Notes: generated by a model from the sequence alone, not told the origin. A stretch of DNA of 12,714 bases from an uncultured Ruminococcus sp. (GCA_902773245.1 CACYDY010000271.1:1-12714), one strand, 5' to 3'. Numbered from the stretch's first letter, positions 1 to 6,364 are shown. Program-made: numbers and translations.

Positions 1-129
1 AAAAAATCTAAGTAATAATTTCAAAATTTATCCTAACATATTAATTATATGATTATTTTATAAAAATATCAACCCAAAAATTAAGAAAAGATTAAAAAAA
101 TGTTATAAAATGTAATAATTTGTTTTTTG

Positions 130-164
130 TTGAATTAAAACGTAAAATGTGATATGCTTATAAT
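130..164 (+). promoter_or_regulatory. Possible promoter of the MocR-type regulator gene
   Basis: TTGAAT at 130-135 is followed after 17 bp by TATGCT at 153-158; a better -10 match, TATAAT, lies at 159-164 but has no good -35 at the right distance. The region is very AT-rich, so the exact promoter is uncertain. The ribosome site GGAG at 203-206 precedes the ATG at 214. Confidence 0.35.
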
Positions 165-176
165 TATCAATTATAA
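158..176. promoter_or_regulatory. Perfect 8-3-8 palindrome, candidate operator of the MocR gene
   Basis: TTATAATT-ATC-AATTATAA is an exact inverted repeat overlapping the likely -10 region and lying 38 bp before the start codon. A repressor or autoregulator site is a natural reading, since GntR/MocR regulators often bind near their own promoters. MocR sites are often direct rather than inverted repeats, and AT-rich sequence can form palindromes by chance. Confidence 0.4.
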
Positions 177-213
177 AATCCTTAATCACCGTTAATGAGA
201 TTGGAGTGATCTG

Positions 214-1584
214 ATGCTTTACGATTTTTGGGATCTCGATAAAAACAGCAGCACACCGCTGTACGAACAGCTTTACAAAAAAATAATCATGGCTATCAAC
301 TCTCAAAAGCTGCGCAAAGGCGACAAGCTGCCTTCAATAAGACTTCTTTCCGAGGACATTTTCGTAAGCAGAACAACCGTAGAAACCGCCTATGACCAGC
401 TTTGCGCCGAGGGCTACATAAAAAACTGCCCGAAACGAGGTTTTTTTGTCGAAGCAGAAAACAGCTTTAATGATTCTTTTTCTTCGGTAAAACAATCGGC
501 ATCAGTCATTAAGCCTACCGTTGAGCGTTTTGAGTATGACTTCTCCAGCCTGAGCGTTGACACCCAGTCGAGCGACATAAAGTTTTGGACCCGATGCGTT
601 AAGGAAGTTCTCGACAGACATGATATAATCTCTTCCTATGGTCTGCCGCAGGGCGAATGGGAGCTTAGAGAAAATCTTTGCAGCTATTCAAGAAGCGTTC
701 GTGGAGTAAACGCCGACGTTGACAGAATTGTTATCGGCGCAGGAACTCAAACTCTGCTTTCGGTTTTGCTTGGTCTATGCAGTGATTTGGGTAAAACCGC
801 CGCAATTGAAAAAGGTTTTTTCCCACAAGGAGAACAGATCTTTGCCGATTTCGGATATAGTCTTATTCCATTGAAAGCCGACAAAAACGGTATTATTCTT
901 GATGATTCCATCAAAAGCCGTATTCTGTTCATAAACTCCTCGGGAAGCATAAGAGGTTCCACCCCCATTCCGATCAACAAGCGAATGGAGATCATCAGGT
1001 GGGCTGAGAAAAACGACGCTGTAATTATAGAAGACGATTTTAACGGCGAGCTTCGATATAAATCAAAGCCTGTTCCGGCACTCCAGGGAATGTGCAGCGA
1101 TCGTGTTGTTTACATCGGCAGCTTCTCAAAACTGCTTTTGCCCTCAGTAAGAATAAGCTACATGGTTCTTCCAAAATCACTTTCGGAAATATATCACACA
1201 CGATCCGAAAACTACAATCAGACATCATCAAAAATCGAACAGCTTTCACTTTCAAAATATATCAGCTCGGGCAGGCTCGAACGTCAGCTTAGGAAATTGA
1301 GAAAAATCTACGCTGTGAAATCAAATATTCTGCAGGACTGCCTTATTGAAAAATTCTCAAATGACGCTATTGTAGAGGCTATCGAAACAGCCCTTTGCGT
1401 CAGAATAAAAATAAGATCTCCCTATACATTGGAGGAACTAAAAAACAAGGCTTTTAATAATGGAATCAAGTTGGGAAAATGCCGGGAAAAAAACGGATTG
1501 AAATACTTCTATCTGTGCTTTTCGGGAATAGAAACCGACAAAATACCGCTTGCCGTCGATTTGCTGAAAAAATCCTGGGAATAG
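214..1584 (+). CDS. MocR/PdxR-type transcriptional regulator (GntR winged helix fused to an aminotransferase-like domain)
   Basis: A 456-residue, full-length MocR-family protein. Residues about 12-80 form a GntR winged helix (PLYEQLYKKI, KLPSIRLLSEDI, SRTTVETAYDQL, GYI, GFFV). From about 105 onward it has a class I aminotransferase fold with GLPQGEWELRE, the IIEDDFNGELRY segment near 271-282, and SFSK with Lys306 as the predicted PLP Schiff-base lysine. In well-studied relatives PLP or an amino-compound adduct switches DNA binding; here the effector is unknown. The tyrosine usually found in the EDDY motif is Phe276, and the usual PGY stacking segment reads KGFF, so the cofactor pocket is slightly unusual. 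MocR targets are often divergent neighbours, but no gene lies between it and the left window edge. The start is supported by GGAG eight bases upstream. Confidence 0.93.
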   Translation: MLYDFWDLDKNSSTPLYEQLYKKIIMAINSQKLRKGDKLPSIRLLSEDIFVSRTTVETAYDQLCAEGYIKNCPKRGFFVEAENSFNDSFSSVKQSASVIKPTVERFEYDFSSLSVDTQSSDIKFWTRCVKEVLDRHDIISSYGLPQGEWELRENLCSYSRSVRGVNADVDRIVIGAGTQTLLSVLLGLCSDLGKTAAIEKGFFPQGEQIFADFGYSLIPLKADKNGIILDDSIKSRILFINSSGSIRGSTPIPINKRMEIIRWAEKNDAVIIEDDFNGELRYKSKPVPALQGMCSDRVVYIGSFSKLLLPSVRISYMVLPKSLSEIYHTRSENYNQTSSKIEQLSLSKYISSGRLERQLRKLRKIYAVKSNILQDCLIEKFSNDAIVEAIETALCVRIKIRSPYTLEELKNKAFNNGIKLGKCREKNGLKYFYLCFSGIETDKIPLAVDLLKKSWE

Positions 1585-1595
1585 CGCTTCAAATC

Positions 1596-1634
1596 AAAAA
1601 GCCACCTTTACATTTCTTAAAGGAGGCTTTTTAA
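1596..1634. terminator. Bidirectional intrinsic terminator between convergent genes
   Basis: AAAAAGCCACCTTTA and TAAAGGAGGCTTTTT form a 15-bp stem with one mismatch and a short loop. A-runs and T-runs flank both sides, so it can serve the MocR gene on the plus strand and the TetR gene on the minus strand. Confidence 0.85.
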
Positions 1635-1642
1635 GGATCGTT

Positions 1643-2218
1643 TTATCTTCCGTATGTACGGATCGTCTGAACAAGAGAAACCCTGATAGTTTTTGATATA
1701 TAGTCAATTATGCTTTTTCGGTCGATCTGTTCTCTGTTTTTGATCCAATCCATAAGCATTCCCGAAAGTGCTTCGGTGTAAAATTTACTTAAAAATTTTT
1801 TGTAATCTTCGTCAAGCTTTAATCCGATTTTATTCTCTGCATTGGTGATCAAATCGGAAGCCAAAGAAATAAAATCAGAGTAGAAAAAGCTTTTCACATG
1901 GTCGTGACCAATGGAATCATATGCGCAGTTGATAATATGATTATTGCTCTCAACATAATCCATTACAAAAGTTATGGCTTCTTCATAATCAACTATCAAA
2001 TCGAATTTTTTGACAACCTCAATGGCGTCCTGCTCAAGCATCCATTTTAGCAGCGCATAAATATCCTGAAAATGATAATAGAATGTTTTTCTGTTCACAC
2101 CACAATCGCTTATTATCTCACTGACGGTTATTTTGGAAAAAGTCTTTTTTTCCATTGCACTCCTCAGCGATCTTGCCAGAGCTTTTTTCGTGTTCATTGA
2201 TGTAATTTCGTGCTTCAT
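1643..2218 (-). CDS. TetR/AcrR-family transcriptional repressor (TetR_C_7-like C-terminus)
   Basis: A 191-residue TetR-family protein. The N-terminal helix-turn-helix spans about residues 10-55 (KKALARSLRSAMEKK, SKITVSEIISDCGVNRKTFYYHF), the most conserved part of the family. The C-terminal half, with LSKFYTEALSGMLMDWIKN, resembles the TetR_C_7 ligand-binding type common in Firmicutes near small stress or redox genes; the ligand cannot be deduced. It is transcribed away from the 101-residue gene at 2410, the usual arrangement of a local repressor and its target, and a 13-base repeat covers its own -10. The start is supported by GGGAG about nine bases upstream. Family assignment is firm; the regulatory target is inference. 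Confidence 0.93.
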   Translation of the reverse strand: MKHEITSMNTKKALARSLRSAMEKKTFSKITVSEIISDCGVNRKTFYYHFQDIYALLKWMLEQDAIEVVKKFDLIVDYEEAITFVMDYVESNNHIINCAYDSIGHDHVKSFFYSDFISLASDLITNAENKIGLKLDEDYKKFLSKFYTEALSGMLMDWIKNREQIDRKSIIDYISKTIRVSLVQTIRTYGR

Positions 2219-2240
2219 ATTTAATCACTCCCTTACTAAT

Positions 2241-2268
2241 ATTATACACATTTATCCATAAAATGCAA
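2241..2268 (-). promoter_or_regulatory. Promoter of the TetR-family gene
   Basis: On the minus strand TTGCAT (2263-2268) and TATAAT (2241-2246) are 16 bp apart. One copy of the repeated box (2245-2257) overlaps the -10, which would let a bound repressor block polymerase. Confidence 0.7.
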
Positions 2269-2291
2269 CCTCTAATTCTACACATTTGTCC
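2245..2291. promoter_or_regulatory. Two direct repeats TACACATTT(A/G)TCC, candidate repressor operators
   Basis: TACACATTTATCC at 2245-2257 and TACACATTTGTCC at 2279-2291 match at 12 of 13 bases with starts 34 bp apart. The second copy ends in TTGTCC (2286-2291), which forms an inverted repeat with GGACAA at 2306-2311. They sit in the divergent promoter region between the TetR gene and the 2410 gene. TetR proteins usually bind inverted repeats, so either the TTGTCC/GGACAA pair or the direct repeats could be the true site. Confidence 0.5.
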
Positions 2292-2409
2292 TATAATTAT
2301 TGTTTGGACAACATTTTTTCATGTATGACCAAAATTTCAACAACAAAACAACTTTGACCATTTAAAATTTCGGTTATCGCATTATAATAAAACAGAGGAG
2401 GAATTATTT

Positions 2410-2715
2410 ATGTATGATAATATGTATAATATTCTAATGCAAACACCCGTGGGAATAAAGTACGGAACCCTATTTTTTAATATTGATACGGGAACAATCG
2501 TCGGAGAGTTGAATATACTTAACCACCGTGAACCTATAAAGGGAACTATTGACGAATTTGGCTACTGCCACCTGACAGGTCAGATTATTACACTTATGAA
2601 GAGAATAGATTTTCAAGCAACCGGAAGAATGCATAACGGCACGCTGAATCTTTCGGCAAAAGGAGAGAGAAACATATTTGAGATCACCGGAGTACCGATT
2701 TCGCAGAAGCAATGA
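2410..2715 (+). CDS. Small predicted all-beta protein of unknown function, divergent from the TetR repressor
   Basis: A 101-residue cytosolic protein without signal peptide or membrane segment. It has a repeating pattern of short strands with turn glycines: YGTLFFN..GELNIL (about 18-37), KGTIDE..LTGQIITL (about 44-62) and TGRMHNGTLNLSAKG..ITG (about 71-94). This looks like a small beta-barrel or beta-roll. It resembles, from memory, short clostridial hypothetical proteins with GTL/GEL/GxI strand repeats, but I cannot name a family. AGAGGAGGA (2394-2402) seven bases before the ATG is a strong ribosome site. Its position opposite a TetR gene suggests an inducible product that may bind a small molecule; that is inference. 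A terminator follows at 2770. Confidence 0.85.
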   Translation: MYDNMYNILMQTPVGIKYGTLFFNIDTGTIVGELNILNHREPIKGTIDEFGYCHLTGQIITLMKRIDFQATGRMHNGTLNLSAKGERNIFEITGVPISQKQ

Positions 2716-2769
2716 TCATTAACAAACAGTTTTAAGTGCTTCCTTAAAGTTATCCAAATTTCACACACA

Positions 2770-2808
2770 AAAGCACCGCAAGGCTATCCCCTGCGGTGCT
2801 TTTTATTT
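2770..2808 (+). terminator. Intrinsic terminator after the 101-residue gene
   Basis: AAAGCACCGCA (2770-2780) pairs perfectly with TGCGGTGCTTT (2792-2802) and is followed by a T-rich run. On the opposite strand the same stem is followed by TTTTGTGTG, so it may also terminate the glucosaminidase transcript. Confidence 0.9.
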
Positions 2809-2827
2809 AAATTATTAACAATAATTA

Positions 2828-3916
2828 TCAGAAAACTTCGTTGCCGTTTTCGTCAAAGATGCTGTATCCCGGATTAAGTGCCGCACACGCTCTTGCGTTG
2901 TCAAGATTGTAGTATGCACCGATCTGCGATGTCCAGTCGTCCCAATCCTTGCGTACTCTGTAAAGCATTTTTTCTTCCGCAGCAGGCGCTGTGTATGTCT
3001 GCTCTCCGTCTTTGAGATCGTATTGGGTAAGATCCCAGTTTTCGATTACCGAGCAGATAACATCAACGTAGTTTATTGCTGTTGCATAGCCGCCGTTTTT
3101 AATGATTTGTGCGGCTTTTCTGTAGTCTGCGCAGCCTACGATACCCTCATAGCGGAGCTTGCTGCCGTTCATAGACGTGCAGAGATACGAAGAGTGGTCT
3201 TCTATGCTGTCTTCCATCGAATCATAACTTCTGAAGCTGTCTGTGATCGTGTAGATCGTGCCGTCGGGTTCCTGCTCCTGTGTTTCGATGTTGTAAACGG
3301 AAACACCGTCCCAAGCCGAGCCTGCCCAGTTAGAACCTACATATCCCTTTATTCCGAAGCAGTTGTTTGCCTCAAGGGAAAGTCTTGACTGACCGTAGCC
3401 TGACTCAATTATAAACTGCGCGCACGATACCGAAGCCAATATGCCGGTTTTTCTCTGATCCTCAGTGAAAAGAGGTCCTACCGTGGCAACTATATCCTGT
3501 GGGCTCCAGCCTTTCATGTCGGAAACCTGAGTGGAAGTCTTTGTTTCCGTGAAGACGTCTTCGTCATCTTCATCGTCAATATTCGGAACAAAAAACACAC
3601 CGCTGTTTCCGAGAAGAATCGGCTCAGTCATGGTTTCCGTGTACTTTGAAAGTCCGACAACGCTGCGCAGAATTTCAAGAGAATCGATCGCCGTGACCTC
3701 TCCGTCGGAATCAATATCAGCCGAAGCAAGCTGCTCATCGTCAAGATCAACCAAGCTTACCGAATTCTGAAGCACAAGCAATGCGTCATAAACATCAATG
3801 CTTCCGTTTCTGTCGATATCTCCTGTTCGAAAATCATCCGCACTCGCCGAAACTGCGTATGCTGCAACGCTTGACAATGCAAGAAAAGCTGCCATAGCCT
3901 TTTTTAACTTATTCAA
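2828..3916 (-). CDS. Secreted dockerin-containing peptidoglycan hydrolase (glucosaminidase domain)
   Basis: With the TTG start at 3916 the protein has 362 residues. MNKLKKAMAAFLALSSVAAYA is a classic signal peptide ending near AYAVSASA. Residues about 32-90 form a type I dockerin: two calcium loops, DIDRNGSIDVYD and DIDSDGEVTAID. An acidic linker (DDEDDEDV) leads to a glucosaminidase (LytG/FlgJ-like) domain at about 137-300, with FIIESGYGQS carrying the likely catalytic Glu171, then NNCFGIKG and SFRSYDSMEDSIEDHSSYL. The last 44 residues (YRVRKDWDD..SQIGAY..LDNA..GYSIFDENG) are a C-terminal module typical of clostridial wall hydrolases. It should cleave peptidoglycan glycan chains outside the cell and may dock to a cohesin. 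A longer form from TTG 3943 is possible, but AAAGGA sits eight bases before the 3916 TTG. It lies downstream of mtaB on the same strand, separated by 186 bp. Confidence 0.92.
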   Translation of the reverse strand: MNKLKKAMAAFLALSSVAAYAVSASADDFRTGDIDRNGSIDVYDALLVLQNSVSLVDLDDEQLASADIDSDGEVTAIDSLEILRSVVGLSKYTETMTEPILLGNSGVFFVPNIDDEDDEDVFTETKTSTQVSDMKGWSPQDIVATVGPLFTEDQRKTGILASVSCAQFIIESGYGQSRLSLEANNCFGIKGYVGSNWAGSAWDGVSVYNIETQEQEPDGTIYTITDSFRSYDSMEDSIEDHSSYLCTSMNGSKLRYEGIVGCADYRKAAQIIKNGGYATAINYVDVICSVIENWDLTQYDLKDGEQTYTAPAAEEKMLYRVRKDWDDWTSQIGAYYNLDNARACAALNPGYSIFDENGNEVF

Positions 3917-3924
3917 AATAAAAA

Positions 3925-3930
3925 TCCTTT
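3925..3930 (-). promoter_or_regulatory. Ribosome binding site that selects the TTG start at 3916
   Basis: Minus-strand AAAGGA is eight bases before TTG 3916, and translation from there begins directly with a positively charged signal peptide. The in-frame TTG at 3943 has no comparable site and would add nine residues ahead of the signal peptide. Confidence 0.75.
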
Positions 3931-4102
3931 CTCTTATGTACAAAAGTACCGATTAATAATTCGATCTTTTTCAACCGAACTGCAAGGGAATTAATTATTA
4001 TCTGTTTAGCTATTTTATTCTGATTGCACTTTTCATCACGCAATCAATATTCTAAACTATTTTTATGAATAATATATTAATATAATTTTGAAATTCTATA
4101 AA

Positions 4103-5398
4103 TTATTTCCAAATCAGCTCTCCCAAACAGTAATCGTCGGCTGCCGAGGTGATTTTCACTTCCAATATTTCGCCGTTTAATTCTTTTTCGGAAGCAACCT
4201 TTACAGGTGTGTAGTTTTTCGTGTAGCCTTCCCACAGTCCGTTTTTGTCCGTCTGCTCAAACAGAACCTTTTCAACTCGTCCGACCTGACTTTTCAGAAA
4301 TTCCTTTCGTGTTTCGTTCACAACTTCGATCATCTTTCTGCTTCGCTGTGATTTTGTCGAATTATCGATCTGATCCGGAGCTTTTGCGGCTATTGTTCCC
4401 TTTCGCTGCGAATACGGGAATACGTGCGCTTTTGCAAAGGATACTTTCTTTGCAAAATTCAATGACTCGTTAAATTCTTCTTCCGTTTCTCCCACAAAAC
4501 CTACCATTATATCCGTCGTTATAGAACAGTTGTCGAAAACCGCTCTCAGATCCTCTGCAATTCTGTAATATTCATCCGATGTATAATGGCGGTTCATTCT
4601 CTTTAGCGTTGCATCGCTTCCGCTTTGAAGCGACAGGTGAAACTGCGGACAGAATTTTTCAAGCTTCGACAGCCGCTCGATCGACTCTTTGTCCATTCGC
4701 TCGGGTTCAAGCGAGCCGAGTCTGACACGCTCTATCCCCTCAACCGAACAGGCGCATTCCGCTGCGTCGCACAGGTGAAGTCCCAGATCCTGACCATAGG
4801 CGGACAGGTTTATTCCAACCAGGACTATTTCTTTGTAGCCGTGAGCTGCGAGGTTTTTTATCTCTTTTTTCAGCACTTCCATCGGCTTTGAACGCACGGG
4901 ACCTCTTGCGTAGGGTATTATACAGTATGTGCAGTAACGGTTACAGCCGTCCTCTATTTTTATAAAAGCTCGTGTTCTTTCTTCAAATTTCGATACGGAG
5001 CATGATTCAAAATCACTGTTTTTTGTATATTTATGGACGTTTATAATTTGCTCTCTTGTGTTCAGAAATTTTTCTATTTCGTCGGGCAGCTCTTTTCGCA
5101 TTGCGTTTCCAAGAACGATGTCAACCTGCTCGAACTCTTCTTTCAGATTCGGATATGCCTGGGGCATACACCCTGTCAGAACTATTACTGCGTTTTCGTT
5201 CTTTCGGCGAAGATGTCTTATCAGCTTCATTACCTTGTTGTCGGCAACTGCCGTTACGGTACACGAATTGATAATCAATATATCAGCTTCTTCTTTTTCG
5301 ACGCTTTGCTCATATCCCCTTTCGATCATCAAATCGGTCATTATCTGGGATTCGTACTGATTGACCTTACAGCCGAAATTAAAAATGGAAAAATTCAT
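4103..5398 (-). CDS. mtaB: tRNA (N6-threonylcarbamoyladenosine(37)-C2)-methylthiotransferase MtaB
   Basis: A 431-residue radical-SAM methylthiotransferase that converts t6A37 to ms2t6A37 in ANN-decoding tRNAs, supporting accurate codon reading. The N-terminal MTTase domain has the three cluster-binding cysteines C10 (FNFGCKVNQYES), C46 (INSCTVTA) and C77 (LTGCMPQ). The radical-SAM motif CNRYCTYC gives C152, C156 and C159. The middle carries SLEPERMD and FHLSLQSGSD, and a TRAM RNA-binding domain occupies about 360-431. The GCKVNQYES signature separates MtaB from MiaB and RimO. GGAGGG lies six bases before the ATG. No convincing promoter or strong terminator was found next to it, so it might be cotranscribed with the glucosaminidase, although the functions are unrelated. 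Confidence 0.96.
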   Translation of the reverse strand: MNFSIFNFGCKVNQYESQIMTDLMIERGYEQSVEKEEADILIINSCTVTAVADNKVMKLIRHLRRKNENAVIVLTGCMPQAYPNLKEEFEQVDIVLGNAMRKELPDEIEKFLNTREQIINVHKYTKNSDFESCSVSKFEERTRAFIKIEDGCNRYCTYCIIPYARGPVRSKPMEVLKKEIKNLAAHGYKEIVLVGINLSAYGQDLGLHLCDAAECACSVEGIERVRLGSLEPERMDKESIERLSKLEKFCPQFHLSLQSGSDATLKRMNRHYTSDEYYRIAEDLRAVFDNCSITTDIMVGFVGETEEEFNESLNFAKKVSFAKAHVFPYSQRKGTIAAKAPDQIDNSTKSQRSRKMIEVVNETRKEFLKSQVGRVEKVLFEQTDKNGLWEGYTKNYTPVKVASEKELNGEILEVKITSAADDYCLGELIWK

Positions 5399-5547
5399 TT
5401 ACGTCCCTCCAAGTTTCGCTAAATTTTCGTTAATTTGTTACACATTTTTCGATCGTTATGTAAATAATTTGCTTTTTCTGTTAGTGTTGTACATTTTTTA
5501 CTAAGTTGGTATCGGCAAAGTTCAGCAATTTTTTCACCGAAAAGCCG

Positions 5548-5578
5548 TTGACTTTTTTTTTAAAAGTGATAATATATT
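5548..5578 (+). promoter_or_regulatory. Probable promoter of the HPr-like gene
   Basis: TTGACT at 5548-5553 is followed by a TGATAATATATT region at 5567-5578, with several -10 alternatives (GATAAT 5568-5573, TAATAT 5570-5575, TATATT 5573-5578). A small hairpin AAACTG-CCG-CAGTTT (5595-5609) lies in the predicted leader, and GGAGG (5626-5630) is the ribosome site. Confidence 0.6.
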
Positions 5579-5639
5579 AAAGTAGTTTTTTAGCAAACTG
5601 CCGCAGTTTTTACGGCTTATCTTTCGGAGGTCCTTCGTT

Positions 5640-5882
5640 ATGTTCACTAAAGTAATTCATATTTCATCACTTGAAGAAGCAAAAAAATTTGTTAACGTTA
5701 TGACTAAGTTTGACAATGTTTCCATGAGAATAAGCATGGATAATTATGAGATCGACGCTCATTCGATCGTTGGAGTTCTCAGTATTGTTGACAGTGAGAG
5801 AAACGCTGTTTTCACGGCGAATCTTCCCGACAACGACAAAAATTTGCTCAAGAATATTGAACCGTTCATTGTTACTGCTTGA
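5640..5882 (+). CDS. HPr-fold protein lacking the catalytic histidine (Crh-like)
   Basis: An 80-residue protein with the length and strand/helix order of the PTS phosphocarrier HPr. The region IDAHSIVGVLSIV (38-50) matches the HPr segment around regulatory Ser46 (KSIMGVMSL), placing the equivalent serine at Ser42. The GIHARP loop that carries HPr His15 is missing: VIHISSLEEAKKFVNVMTKF runs straight through it. It therefore cannot relay phosphate in the PTS in the usual way. Bacillus Crh is a known precedent: an HPr paralog without His15 that is still phosphorylated on Ser46 by HPr kinase and acts with CcpA. Similar short HPr-like proteins occur in Ruminococcaceae, from memory. It is monocistronic, with its own promoter and terminator. 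Fold assignment is good; any regulatory role is inference. Confidence 0.8.
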   Translation: MFTKVIHISSLEEAKKFVNVMTKFDNVSMRISMDNYEIDAHSIVGVLSIVDSERNAVFTANLPDNDKNLLKNIEPFIVTA

Positions 5883-5945
5883 TTTTATCAACATACATTA
5901 GTATAATTCTTTATAATTTTTTTGTCAACCTTTATTTAAAAAAAG

Positions 5946-5977
5946 AGGATACCGCACTTTCACGGTATCCTTTTATT
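5946..5977 (+). terminator. Intrinsic terminator after the HPr-like gene
   Basis: GGATACCG (5947-5954) and CGGTATCC (5963-5970) form a perfect 8-bp stem with an 8-base loop, followed by TTTTATTT. Confidence 0.9.
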
Positions 5978-6000
5978 TATGTGCTGTCAACAATAACTTT

Positions 6001-6078
6001 CGGCGCAGCGAAGCTTATTAAAAGTTTTGCGCCGCTTTTTCAAAAGCGGGCGGGTGTGGGCAGCGCCCACAAAACCCG
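6001..6078. repeat. GC-rich block of three consecutive hairpins, likely dispersed intergenic repeat
   Basis: Three stems sit head to tail in AT-rich surroundings: CGGCGCA (6001-6007) with TGCGCCG (6028-6034); CCGCTTTT (6032-6039) with AAAAGCGG (6042-6049); and CGGGT+GTGGGC (6051-6061) with GCCCAC (6065-6070) and ACCCG (6074-6078), leaving a 3-base bulge. The first two share bases and are mutually exclusive. The composition and symmetry suggest a REP/MITE-like element. I recall similar GC-rich stems in Ruminococcus intergenic regions, but only a genome search can prove repetition. Confidence 0.55.
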
Positions 6079-6084
6079 GGCATA

Positions 6085-6110
6085 GAATAGGCAAATGGAA
6101 TAGGCAAATG
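6085..6110. repeat. Perfect 13-bp tandem duplication
   Basis: GAATAGGCAAATG occurs twice without a gap (6085-6097 and 6098-6110), directly after the hairpin block. It is probably a slippage product or a trace of an insertion. Confidence 0.8.
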
Positions 6111-6180
6111 AAGCAAAAATAGTAAATAAAGAAATAAAGAAAAATTAAAAAAAATAATCAAAAACAAAACTAACCGTCAG

Positions 6181-6212
6181 AAAAAAAGGAGGCAACAGCG
6201 AAGCGAATTGCC
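6181..6212 (-). terminator. Possible terminator of the zur-znuC-znuB operon
   Basis: On the minus strand GGCAA and TTGCC close a 12-base loop, followed by TCC and seven T residues. The stem is only 5 bp and it lies about 150 bp after the znuB stop, so the call is tentative. Confidence 0.35.
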
Positions 6213-6229
6213 GAACCGAGAGGAACAGG

Positions 6230-6260
6230 CTGCCGCTAAGAATACTACACATTAAGTATG
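6230..6260. repeat. Segment related to the element at 8494-8568
   Basis: CTGCC-GCTAAGAAT followed by ACTACACATTAAGTATG aligns with 8523-8554 (CTGCCCGCTAAAAAT followed by TATACACTTGTTACGTG) over about 31 bases with few gaps. The two copies are in the same orientation on either side of the zinc operon. This one lacks the long pairing arms of the other copy and could be a truncated relic. Confidence 0.45.
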
Positions 6261-6364
6261 TTTTTTGAAAATTCTTGCGGATAGCCTTATTCCTCCGATC
6301 AGTTATTTTTGATCCACTGTCCACAACTTAAGGATTTGTTTCTGTCGACCCAAAGATTTATCAT

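Larger units (their letters stand above)
5971..6364. other. Gene-free 390-bp stretch with repeats and hairpins
   Basis: Between the HPr-like gene's terminator and the end of znuB. In order it holds the hairpin block (6001-6078), the 13-bp tandem repeat (6085-6110), an A-rich tract on the plus strand (6111-6190), a minus-strand hairpin with a T7 tract (6181-6212), and a 31-base segment (6230-6260) that resembles 8523-8554. A short open frame from 5879 to 6085 runs across the terminator and hairpins and has no sign of being coding. Confidence 0.8.

Noticed and set aside
2354..2388. TTGACC and TATAAT as promoter of the 2410 gene
   Set aside because: The spacing is 23 bp, too long for a normal sigma-A promoter; TATAAT at 2383-2388 may be a real -10 but the -35 is unclear.
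2470..2712. Minus-strand open frame of 80 codons opposite the small beta-protein gene
   Set aside because: The plus-strand frame has a strong ribosome site, a terminator and a regular strand pattern; the minus frame has none of these.
5399..5547. Promoter for mtaB on the minus strand
   Set aside because: Several TTTACA- and TTGC-like hexamers occur but none has a good -10 at the right distance.
5879..6085. Plus-strand open frame of 68 codons after the HPr-like gene
   Set aside because: It overlaps the HPr-like stop codon, crosses a strong terminator and reads through the hairpin block; no ribosome site.
6297..6315. GATCA/TGATC inverted repeat as the znuB terminator
   Set aside because: Only 5 bp with an 8-base loop and no T-run on the minus strand.
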